64,000 bases of DNA, from positions 1,825,001 to 1,889,000 of the forward strand of contig OU015542.1 in assembly GCA_907165065.1 (NCBI GenBank). Reading direction: 5' to 3'. Below the pieces are notes generated by a model. The model was not told where the DNA came from. It searched no databases and saw only the letters and a list, made by a program, of their open reading frames with translations. Position 1 is the first letter of the stretch. Each line of letters starts with the position of its first letter. The stretch comes from Caprimulgus europaeus. Lineage: Eukaryota; Chordata; Aves; Caprimulgiformes; Caprimulgidae. A program made the position numbers and the translations under genes. Below are positions 11,001 to 21,500 of the stretch, piece by piece.

Positions 11001-13564
11001 CCCCCCCAGTTGGGTGGGTTTATGTGGTAGCAGGAGCACCCACGCACTGTGGGAGAGGGATGCAGGGTGGGGGGTCCCCCACAGGCACCCACCCCTGAGT
11101 GGGCTGAGCACAGGCACAGCCCACTGCATCCGAACCGGGACCCCCACGTGTGGGGAGCTCCGAGCTGAGCCAAAATGGGAAGGGGGATGAAATCCCCCCC
11201 CCAGCCCCGCTAACCCCCAAACCACAGGGGTTTGCCCCCCCCCACCCAGCACCCCACTATGGGGCAGCCCCCCGCATCCACCAGCAGCAAAGGGTTAAAG
11301 CCCCATATTTTTTTTGCCTCCCCCCCCAAAAAATCCCCAAACAACCCTTTAACATTTGGCACCAAAGCCAAAGGGAGGGTTTTGGGGGGTGGGGGTCTGG
11401 CTAAGGGACCCCCCCCTATGGCTGGGGGGGCTGCCAGCCCCTGCCCCCCCCCCGGCCCGCCAGCTGCCGGCTGCGGCCGAGGGTGACGTCAGGGATTAGG
11501 CCGGGAGCCACGGGGACACGCGGGGACGCGGCCACATCCTGCCCCGGCCCGGCTGGGGGGGACACACAGCACCGCCTCCCCCACCCCGAAATTCGTTGGG
11601 TTATTTTCACAACTCCTCTTGGTTTTGAGTTATTTTTTCACAGTTTTGCCGTTTCACCCATCACCGGGGTCTGGCCAGGGCAGGATCCGGCCGCTGCGGT
11701 CCCCAAACGGGGCGACAAGGTCAGCCCTGACTGGGGAAACTGAGGCACGGGGGGGGGTGTGGGGTGTGGGGGGGGTCCCTGACCCTGCTGCCATCCTGGG
11801 GGCGGGGACACACGGGGACTTTCTGGGGCAGACCCGGCACCGCCAGGCTCCTCCCCAGCGCCGGCGCTGCCCATAAAAGCCAATGGTGAGGAATTACGCA
11901 GCCCGGAAAAATGCAGCCAGGGTTGGCAGCACCCGGCCGAGGGGGCTGGGGGGGTCCTGGGGGGGCAACAGCACGGGGGGGGCACCCCTTTTGCAGCAGC
12001 ACTGGGTGGAGGGGGGTGCAGGATGCTCCCCTCCCCCCCCCCCCCCAGTCTGGGGATGGCGGCTGCGAGACTTAACGAGGAATTGGGGTTTCAATTAAAA
12101 ACGGCTTTGAGCTTGGGGGGGGGGGGGGGGAGGCCCACCCGTGCCCCCCCTCACGTGTCCCCCCCACCCTGTGTCCCCAGTTCTGTGTCCCCAAACTAAT
12201 CCTGTGCTTCACACACAGGCTGGATCCTGCCCCCAGCCCGGCTCCTGAGCCCCTGGGGGGGTCCCTGCACCCCACTTTGTGGAGGGGACCCTCCCTCCCC
12301 CACCCTTGACACCCCGAATCGTGGCTGTGAGCAGCTGGGGTGTCCGTCTGTCTGTCCCCAGGGACACCAGCCCCAGGGGGGAGGAGGAGGAGGAGGAAGA
12401 AGACAGAGCCGGGCAGGAGCAGGTTCCAGGGTGGGGACCACCATATGTGTGTGTCCCCCAGCAGGGAGGAGGTGGCAGAGGTGACACCTGTGTCCCCCCC
12501 TGTGACTATGGCCACGGCCACCGAAATAACCCTTCCTGATGTCAGGAGGCTCCACAGGGTACTGGGGCCTGGCTGGGTGGGTGAGGACCTCCCCTGGGCC
12601 ATGGAGAGCCTGGTTGGGTGGACAGAGAGGACCTCCCATGGGCCATGGAGAGCCTGGTTGGGTGGCTGGAGAAGGACATCCCATGGGCTGCAGCCAACCG
12701 AGTTGGGTTGAAAGAGAGGACCCACAGACCATAGAGCAGCCCGTTGGGTGGACAGAGAGGACCCACAGACCATAGAGCAGCCCGTTGGGTGGACAGAGAG
12801 GACCCATAGACCATAGAGCAGCCCGTTGGGTGGACAGAGAGGACCCACAGACCATAGAGCAGCCCGTTGGGTGGACAGAGAGGACCCAGGCACAGAGCCC
12901 CCAGTGGGGCACATCTCACCAGCTCGTCCAGGTTCTTCAGGTCGCAGAGGGTGATGGGCCGGGCCCTGCTGGGGTAGGCGGGTGCCCGGGGGTCGCGGCT
13001 CTCCTGGCGCGTGTCCAGCACGCCGTAGGTCGTTTGGTCTCTCATCTCCTCCTCGATCTCCTCCTCCATCTGGATCAGCATGGGGGCCAACATGCCAAAC
13101 TTGGAGCCCCTCCTGGCCACCTCCAACAAGCAGAGGACAAAGTTCTTCTCGTTCTTCTTCAGCACCAAGTCATTGGTCTCGAACATGAGGACGTCCTGGA
13201 TGCCCAGGTCCTGCCGGCACCACTGGATGAAGTTGGAGACGTTATCCCGGGCGATGAAGGAACCCGGCACCACGTTCTTGGCCTGGAAGGTGACCTCGTT
13301 CTGTGGGACCCGCATGCGGGCGGCCACCTCGGGGTGCCGCTGCTGGAAGTCCAGGGCGATGCGGTTGACGTTGTTGGCGTGTCTGCAGAGGTGACAGCCC
13401 GTCTCCAGGCTCTCCAGGAAGGTGTCCACCTGGATGTCCAGGTCATAGAGGGTGTTGAACCACTCGGCCAGGTCCTCCTTCATGGCCTCCAGGTACTCCT
13501 CGCTGGAGCGGAAGGGACGGATGCTCTTGGAAGCGGCCGACTGGATGTGGGTCTGGTCAGCCAT
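8010..13564 (-). CDS. GAS2L1: GAS2-like protein 1 (CH + GAR domains, complete CDS)
   Basis: Cytoskeletal linker that binds actin through a calponin-homology (CH) domain and microtubules through a GAR domain. Coding exons in transcript order are 13564-12920 (start codon in cccATGG-like context, exon acceptor at 13574), 10882-10775, 10602-10506, 10239-9942 and 9222-8010. They join in frame to about 786 aa, against about 681 in human. The CH domain (about residues 20-150) includes [20 protein letters not shown] and [20 protein letters not shown]. The GAR domain (about 209-282) includes [18 protein letters not shown] and [17 protein letters not shown]. The tail is Pro/Arg/Ser-rich and contains two SxIP EB1-binding motifs (SRIP at about 370 and 734), a Glu-rich coiled coil ([19 protein letters not shown]) and poly-Ser. 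The exon 4-5 junction in the low-complexity tail is the least certain part. Confidence 0.94.
9235..9600. repeat. CCCCATTGCA-type short tandem repeat
   Basis: Degenerate units of about 11-13 bp (ccccattgcacc and variants) fill the intron between GAS2L1 exons 9942-10239 and 8010-9222. The array begins about 15 bases from the last-exon acceptor. Long forward open frames over it, such as 7773-9884, are artefacts. Confidence 0.9.
10883..12919. other. GAS2L1: GAS2L1 intron between CH-domain exon and first GAR exon
   Basis: About 2 kb of GC-rich intron. It contains homopolymeric G/C runs (for example near 12050 and 12115) and short AT-richer islands near 11300 and 11600, and it ends in the 41-bp minisatellite. 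No additional exon with convincing protein similarity was recognised. Confidence 0.6.
12590..12892. repeat. 41-bp minisatellite next to the GAS2L1 CH-exon donor
   Basis: At least four nearly identical 41-bp units (cccacagaccatagagcagc followed by ccgttgggtggacagagagga), with starts near 12721, 12762, 12803 and 12844. They are preceded by diverged copies with ccatggagagcctggttggg. The array ends only about 28 bases from the exon end at 12920, so it abuts the 5' splice site. Confidence 0.95.
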
Positions 13565-13574
13565 GGTGAGCTGC

Positions 13575-14509
13575 CTGGGGGGGGGGGGACACAACAGGGG
13601 CCGTTATGGGGGAGCAACACCCCACAACTCCCCCTCCCCCAGCAGAGTCTGGCCAACCAGGTGTCCTCCCTCTGCCCTGGTGACCCCTCAGTGCCTCAGT
13701 TTCCCCCACCCCGTAGCCACAAGCAGGAGGGTCACCACCCACCACCACCTTCTCCAGAACCTGCCTGTCCCCAGCCAGGACCCACAGCACCAGCACGTGT
13801 GTCCCCCCCACCCCGTGTGTGTCCCCCCCACCCTGTGTGTCCCCTCTCTGTCCCCCGGTTCAATCAGCCCCTTGTCACCAATGCCCCCCCTCCCCCAGGA
13901 CTGTGGTGGAGAGGACACCACCCCCCCCCCAAAGCTGCCCAGTCATGGTGGGTGTCACCCCGCCCCCCCTCCCCCATGGGGGTTGTCACCACCGTGGGGA
14001 CCAGTGACACCCCATGGGACCCTGGTGCCAGCATGGGGGGGGGCCATGGCAGAGGCAGAGAGACACCCACCCCCCCGGCTATGAACCCCATTTTGGGGTG
14101 GGGGGGATTGTACCTGGGGGACCCCCCCTGCCCTCCCCAACCTGAGGGGAGGGGGTTACAAGAGCTGGTGACCCCCCAACCCTGCTGGGGGGAGCCCTAG
14201 TGACAACCCCCCACCCCCCAGCCCCACACCTTGGGGTGTCCCTCCACTTTGGGGGTGCGGTGTCCATACCCGGGGGTCTCCCTTCTCTTTGGGGGGGGTG
14301 TCGCTCTGGGGGGTCCTCTCTGCCGCGGGGGGGGGGTGTCTGTCTGTCTGTCGCCAGGGGGGGGAGGGGGTCAGCACCTGCGCGGCAGATGCCGACTTGT
14401 GCGGGAGAGATGCGGGGGGTGGCGGCGGGGGGGGTCGGGACAGAGCCAGGGGAGGCACAGGGACAGGGACACCCCCCCGCCCCCCCCATCACCCACCCCC
14501 CGCACTCAC
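13575..14509. other. GAS2L1: GAS2L1 intron 1 (5'UTR intron)
   Basis: Intron between a probable non-coding first exon and the start-codon exon. It is dominated by C-rich and G-rich low-complexity sequence (for example ccccccaccctgtgtgtccc-like units near 13800). No coding exon was recognised. Confidence 0.6.
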
Positions 14510-14850
14510 CGCCGCTCCGCGCTCCGTTACCGCCGGGCCGGGCCGCGCCGCCCGCCCGCTCCCCGCTCCGGGCCGGGCCGCGGCTCTGAGCGCCGGGGGG
14601 GACCCGCCCGGCCCCACGCAGCCCCCGCCGCCATCCGCCGCCGGGAGCGGGAGGGGAACGGGAGCGGGGACCGGGAACGGGGAGCGGGAAGCGCCCGCCG
14701 CCCGCCCGCCGCTCCGCGCTGCCGCCGCCGCCGCGCCCCGGCCGGGAAGTTGGAGGCGGCCCAGAAAGGGCCGGGACGGGAGCGGGGGCGGGGACGGCAC
14801 CGGGACACGGATACGGGGGCGGGGGGACACACAGCGACACCCCCCGACCC
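14480..14850 (-). promoter_or_regulatory. GAS2L1: CpG-island promoter and non-coding first exon of GAS2L1
   Basis: Dense CpG sequence (gccgccgcc, ccgcgc, ggcgcg clusters) lies upstream of the GAS2L1 coding exons. In complement a strong donor, gtgagtgcg, occurs at 14509-14501, so a 5'UTR exon ending at 14510 is likely. The transcription start is probably between about 14560 and 14720. No TATA box is evident, as is usual for CpG-island promoters. Confidence 0.65.
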
Positions 14851-15350
14851 CCCAGCCCGGGTGCGGTTTGACACGGGGGGGGGTCACACAGGCTCTGGGG
14901 ACACCCCCAACTATCGCTGCTCCCCCACCCCGGAACAGGATCGGGCCCTTCCCGCAGCGCCCGGGGAGGGGGCGGTGGGGAAACTGAGGCACGGCCCCCC
15001 CCTTCCCCCCCCCGTCAAGCTACAGGACACGAGGATCCCCCCATCATTCTCCCTCCCGTGGGGCCATGGGGGACACACTCACACACACACAGCTCTGTGT
15101 CCCCCCCGCTGGGGACATGGACGAGTGGGACCCTTACAAACATGGGGGAATTTTTATTTTATTTTTATTTTATTTTATTTAAAAAAAAAAAAATCCATCG
15201 GAACCGTTCCCGCGGGTACAGCCGGGGGGGCCGCGCTGCATGCGCCCGACGCGGGGGGGGGGGAGGGAGGGGCTTCATTTTTCTGTTAAACAACCGATTT
15301 TAAAAGGGGGAGGGGGGGGAAAGGGGGAGGAAAAAACCCAAAGCTAACTC
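14851..15350. other. GAS2L1-EWSR1 intergenic spacer with A/T homopolymer tract
   Basis: A short spacer between the GAS2L1 promoter and the EWSR1 3' end. It includes a TTTTA-rich run followed by a 13-base A tract (about 15150-15193) and G-runs near 15255 and 15310. No gene was recognised. Confidence 0.6.
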
Positions 15351-15375
15351 GGCACGCGCTACCCTGGAACTTGGT

Positions 15376-15381
15376 TTTAAT
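15376..15381 (-). terminator. EWSR1: EWSR1 polyadenylation signal (ATTAAA)
   Basis: On the - strand the UTR reads ggagaaacattaaaaccaag here. This closely resembles the 3' end of mammalian EWSR1 mRNA as I remember it, so the transcript probably ends near 15350-15360. The UTR from 15560 down to this point is A/T-rich and only about 200 bases long. Confidence 0.8.
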
Positions 15382-15560
15382 GTTTCTCCACAAACGGTGA
15401 AAAATACTAAAGTACAGACGAGGAATCATCATAATGTCGTGGCCAACATTATAAATATGGAATTATAAATTTAAAACTTTTTTTTTTTTAATGTTTTCTT
15501 TTTTTTTTTCTGGTTTAAAAAATAAATCTGGTAGGAAATGCGGCTCTGGCGGGCGCGGCG

Positions 15561-18500
15561 CTAGTAGGGCCGGTCTCTGCGCTCCTGGCGGTGCTCCCCC
15601 CTGCGAGACAAGGGGGGGGACAGGTCAGGCACTGTCCCTGATGTCCCTCCCCCGCCCCAGATCAGAGAAGGGTCCTCGTTTGCCCACCCACCCGCTCGCC
15701 CATCACCCAAACCCCGCCCAGGGAAGGTGCCCCGGTGCCACCCTGTCCCCTCTCCCCAGTGTCCCCTCCCCGCTCTCCGTACGTACTTGTCCATCTTTCC
15801 CGGTCCTCCACGCCGTCCGCCTCTGCCCCCACCTCCCATCGGCTCCATCAAGGGCCCGGGGGGTCCTCCAGGTCCTCCTCCTCCTCCTCCTCCTCGCCGG
15901 CCACCTCCTCCGTAGCCACCTCGATCCATACCCCGGCCCCCTCTGAAGCCACCTCTCTCTCCGCCGCGGCCACCTCTGAACATGCCACCGGGTCCTCCCC
16001 GGTCCATGAGGCCACCTCCTCGCCCACCTCTCATCCCCCCGGGGCCACCGCGACCACGGTCACCACCTGGGAGAGAGGAGAAGACCCTCAGAGCGCTCCG
16101 AGGGATGAGCCAGGCCGCTGCCCCCACTCCCCAAGCCCCCCCCAGTGCCCCAGCTCTGGCACGGACAGTGGGAGAAGGTCCAGGAGCAGTCGGCAACCCC
16201 GAGGGCAACCAGCGGTGCAGCGGGCACAGCTCAGCCAGGCTCTCCTGGAGAGCCGGGGCTCGTCAAGAGGACGCTGCCTAACGAGGGGAAAGTGGTGCTG
16301 CAGGGAACGGAGGTGCCGAGAGCCCCGGGGAAGAGCTGGGAAGCGTGGGAGGGAGAGGGCAGGGTGGGCCCAGCCACAGGGTGAGGAAGGGTGAAGCCCC
16401 GGGAAAAAGCCACTCCCCAAAAGTGGGGGCGGGAAAGGCGGGCGCCTCTGGCCCCAGCGTGAACTCACCACACACCTACCTGGAGGTGGGAAAGGGGGTG
16501 GAAGAAACCCTTCTGGTTTGGGAGCCTTGCACTGGTTGCACTCTGTTCTCCAGGCAAAGTTCTGGTTTCCACATCCCCTGGGTGAAAACTCGGGTTAGCC
16601 GGGAGCAGGGGGCGATCCCGGCTCAGCAAGGCCCCCGTGCTCGGCAGGAGAGCGCGATGGAGCACGGAGGGGGAGGTGCAAACGCTGGTCAGGACCTGGA
16701 GCAGGTCCAGCAGCCCAGCTTGCCCAGCCTGCGGTGGGGTGGCCAGGCTGCTGCATCAGCCGCAGCCCCCCAGGCAGCCACACCAGCCCTCCCTCCTGGG
16801 AGAGAGGAACCTCCTGGGAAGGCCCAGCGAGGTATTTTGGAAAATGCCTTTTGATCCCGGGGCCAGGAGGCGTTCCCAGGTGACAGACGGCTTTTGTCCC
16901 CAGGTGGGAGTGGCTCTGGAGGTGCCAGGCGCAGGCAGAGCTGCAGGGACGTGGGGGACACGGGATACTTACGGGTTGGGACACTGCCAGTCGCCAGCTC
17001 GGTGCTGGACGCTCCCACCGGAGGGGTTCCCCCTGGATCCCCGTGGTCCTCTGGAGGAGAAGCCACCCCTGTCTCCACCTCTGCCTCCCATCCGGCCCAT
17101 GGGGCCACTTGGGCCACCAGGTCCCCCCGGGCCACCAGGACCCCCTGGACCTGCAAGGAAGGCTGGGTTAATCCCGGGAGGCACCGGGCAGGGGACGGGG
17201 CCCAGCTGGGCTGTGCCCACGGCAGGGCTGGACGTTACCTCCGCGGAGCGGGGGGGGCATTCCCCGCTGCTCCCGGGGGGGCATCCCCCCACGCAGGCTG
17301 TTCAGCGGGCCCTTCTTCCGCGCCAGGGTCACTTTGAGCTTGTTCCCCTGGAAATCCTTGCCTGGGGGGAAGACAAGGGGGAGAGCATCGTGTTGCCAGC
17401 GCCCAGCGGCTCCCGGTTTACAGCAGACCACAGCACCCGGGTGTTAAATCCCAGGGAAAACCTTCCCCGAGTGTCCAAGGGACAATCCCACCCCTGGGAC
17501 CGAGATAAACCCTGGCTGCAGGACACAGCAGGTGGCACACACCTGGGCAACAAGGCCAAGCACAGCCCAAGCCCCACATTCACCTGTTCCAGGAACTCAT
17601 TAGGCAAAAGCGTGACCACCTGAACCTCACCTTAAACAACCACGAACTCCGCACCCCCCGGATGGAAACGCTGACTTGGGGCAGACAAGAGCTGAGCTCA
17701 GAAACCCAGAACCAGGTGATCCCACTCCCACACCCCCCCCCACTCACCATCAAACCACTCCACAGCTGTTTTGGCGGTGGACGGGTCATCGTACGACACG
17801 GTGGCCTCTCCCTTGGGTTTGCCGGTTTCTTTGTCGATGTAGAGGTTTATCATGGGCTGCCCTGTCCTCTTGTTCATCTGGCAGGACAGGAAAATGTCAC
17901 CTCAAGTCACATCTCCCCACAAGCTGAGCAGGGATTTACCCTCCTCTGCTCTGCTTTCGACTGGAGACAACCAAGCTGCGTTCTGGTGACTCCGTGGAAG
18001 AAGAAAAGGCCCCTCGGGCTTCACACGGGGAGCAGCTACTGCCCAGACAACCCAACAAAGGCAGAACGGGCCCAGGGCTGCACTGCCTGGGCTGACAGGG
18101 CCCTCCTGGGAGCTCTGGGCAGCACGAGAACTGAGCTGCAGCCTCCCCACATCTTCCTCTGCTCTCCCCACCACCCCGACCCCACACGCTGTCACATGTC
18201 CCACCAGCGGCAGATCCAGAGGCAGCGCTTCCCCCACGGCTGCGAGCGCTGCTGCTGCCACAGCCTCAACCACCCTGCTGAGGGACAAACCTGCAAAGGT
18301 TCTGTGGGAGCCTGAGCTCCAGGTGAAGGCCAGGCTGTGCTCACCCTGCTGCCCCACCAGAGACCTCCCAGCTCCTGGGAACAAAGGGCTGAGGGGAGAC
18401 CCAGAGCCAATAACCGTGTCCTGGGCTGCACCCAGAGCAGCGTGGGCAGCAGGGCCAGGGAGGGGATTCTGCCCCTCTGCTCCGCTCTCCTGAGACCCCC

Positions 18501-21500
18501 CCTGCAGTGCTGCCTCCAGTGCTGGGGCCACCAACAGCACAAGGACATGGAGCTACTGGAGCCAGTGCAGAGGAGGCCACCAGGATGATGCCAGGGCTGG
18601 AGCAGCTCTGCTGTGAGGACAGGCTGAGAGAGTTGGGGCTGTTGAGCCTGGAGAAGAGAAGGCTCCAGGGAGACCTTCCAGTGGCCTCCCAGTACCTGAA
18701 GGGGCTCCAGGAAGGCTGGGGAGGGACTTTGGCCAAGGGCAGGGAGTGACAGAACAAGGGGTGATGGCTTGAAAGTGGCAGAGGGGAGATGGAGCTGAGA
18801 TGTGAGGAAGAAATTCTTTGGTGTGAGGGTGGTGAGACCCTGTCCCAGGTTGGCCAGAGAAGCTGCGGCTGCTCCTCCCTGGAAGTGTTCTCGGCCAGGT
18901 TGGATGAGGCTTTGAGCAACCTGGTCTAGTGGAAGGTGTCCCTGCTGCTGGCAGGGGGGTTGGGACTGGATGAGCTTTAAGGTCCCTTCCCACCCAAACC
19001 AGTCTGGGATTCTGTGACCATGCAGGCAGGGAGGGGGTGGGCAATCCCTTTCCTCACGCCCACAGCTGCAGGCTGACCCGTGTTCCCTCTCACCTTGACG
19101 ACCCCACACTGCTTGAAGAAGTCTGCCAGGTCCTCCAGGGTCACATTATCATTGAGTCCCTGCACATACACAGAACTGTTGTCCGAGTCCTCGTCCGGGT
19201 CCATAGGTGGGCCTAGGAGACAAGGCAGGGGTCAGGCAGGGAGGCAGCCACACAGCCCCAGGGAGCCCGTCCCGTGGCGTCACCCCTCGGCCAGCTGCGC
19301 CTTCGCTCTCAATGAGTCTCTTTATGCAGTGACACCACAACCCGGGCGCTGAGAGCAGCGGCTACACCGCCACAGACAGGGCTGCACTGCACCCCAGCCC
19401 TGCCTGGCTGCTCCTCCAGCACAGACAGACAGACAGACAGACACCTGCCCAGGGCGGGGAGAACGGCTGGTTCTAACGGGAGATGTGTGAGAGGAGACGC
19501 GAGGGACGTGCGCATCCTCTGGGCCCCCTCACACACCGACATCCCCCCCCTTTCCTGGAAGGCTGACACAGAACTTCCAGACACGCCTGTGCGACAGGAA
19601 GGAAGGAGCAGTGTGGGGACAGGCCAGGGCTGGCACGAGAGGCGGCTACTGGCCAAGCACACACAAGCTCCAGGCTCAAGCTGCCTGCAAAGGGCTTTCT
19701 GCTGACCCACAGAGCCGCAGAGCAGCTCCAGCAGAGCGGAGGAGGGTGGGTGAGTGTCACACACACGTGTGTGGTTTTCCTCCAGGCTGGCTGTTCTGAT
19801 CAATCAGGAGTCAAGGAACACATGAAATGGCCAGGAAGAGACTGGAAATGTGCTCCCAGGGGAGGGGAGGCTGCGGGGCTGCCGCCTGCCTCCGGAGAAA
19901 GGAACGAGCGCCCAACTGGTCAAGGCCAGGAGAGAGGGAGCGCCAATTACCTAAGTCCAGATCCGGTCCCTCCTCCAGGTGTCCTGCCAGGCGGGGAAAG
20001 AACCACAAGAAGCTGTGTTAGTGCAGGTCCTGCGGGCTGAAGGACCGACACACACAACACTAGCTACGCCTCACCACCACCTCCATGGCGCTGGTTAAAC
20101 TCAAATCCACCTGCATCGCAAAACACATCAGCAATGCACCTCTTACTTGGTGACTGGTTTGCTATTGTAGCAGCCCTTCACACCATTAACCACTATTACA
20201 CTTTTAATTTAGTTTTTTTAAATGCTTTACACCAGGCCAATCAGTTTTATGCTCATTAATAAAAAATTACTTTACAAAAAAATTTAGTAAATCCAAACCA
20301 TTTCTTTTTTTTTCTTTTTTTTTTTTCTTTTTTTTCCTTTTTCTTTTCCCCAAATTACAACAAGTGGTTGCTCAATTCTTCCACGTTACCCTGTGTCCTG
20401 TAACCGCATACCCCTAGGCATTGCCGGCAGTACCCATTACAATCTCGTTGCATACATCATTTTAACCACTTAAAACTTAATAAAAAAAAAAATATTACAC
20501 TTTGTTCTACAAACTGACTTGCAATTTTTTTTTTTTTTTTAACACTATCCATTGTAATGCTCAAGAACTTACCACCAGGCTTATTGAAGCCACCTCGCTC
20601 TCCAGCGCTGCTGGGGGGATAAACGAAGAAATGAAGGCCTTTCCCTTTACAAAGCCAGTACCGCTCTGAGCCTCTGCGGCTCACTGGGAGTGAAGGGCAC
20701 TGGCTAAACATCTCCAAACAATGCATCTGTCTCTCTCTCTCTCTCTCATCTCGGCACTATTGCCTTTCTTCAGGGCAGCTGGCTCAAAATCTCCTTTTAC
20801 ACATAACGCAACCTCGCTTGGTCTGGTTTTAAGACACCGCTTTGCTGTCGGTACCCTCGTACGGGTATTATCAGTGCAATACTTGGCCAGAAAATAATAA
20901 TAATTAAAAAAAAAATGGTTTTGAGTGTTATAAATCAGGCTTTTGCCTCAGAAAAAATCATTCACTGGTCAACTCCCTCCCCTGTGTGTGTACATAAAGG
21001 TGCACCCTCAGCCTCTCGCAGCACGAGAGCGAAACGAGCCCACGGGTCCCTGACATTAACAGTTCAAAAAGGGAGGAGACAACCATACACGAGACCTACA
21101 ACACAGTTCAGCTGACATTTCTGCTAAAAACCTCGGAATAAAGCCATACATTCAGGTCACTACTCCATTTAACAAGTCTCTGTGGAGGGAGAACTTACAG
21201 AATACAGCGGGGGCTCGAAGGCCTGGGGTGCAGCTTTGTGGACACAGATTTCAGCACGGGCCAACACACAGTGACGGCTGCAGCTTTCCCCAAAAGCTTT
21301 GGCTGAAGCATTCAGCTCAGATCTGCTTTCAAACGCTGCTTAATTAGGAAAATGCCACCTGGAAAGGATTTTGGTGTTTCTCACTCTTTTTGGCGAGATT
21401 TAAAAACAAACAAACAAAAAAAAGCCCAACAAAAAAAAGCCCAACAAAAAACAACCCAAAAGCTGTTTGAGATGAGCAGAGGAGGGAGAGCACCACCTAT

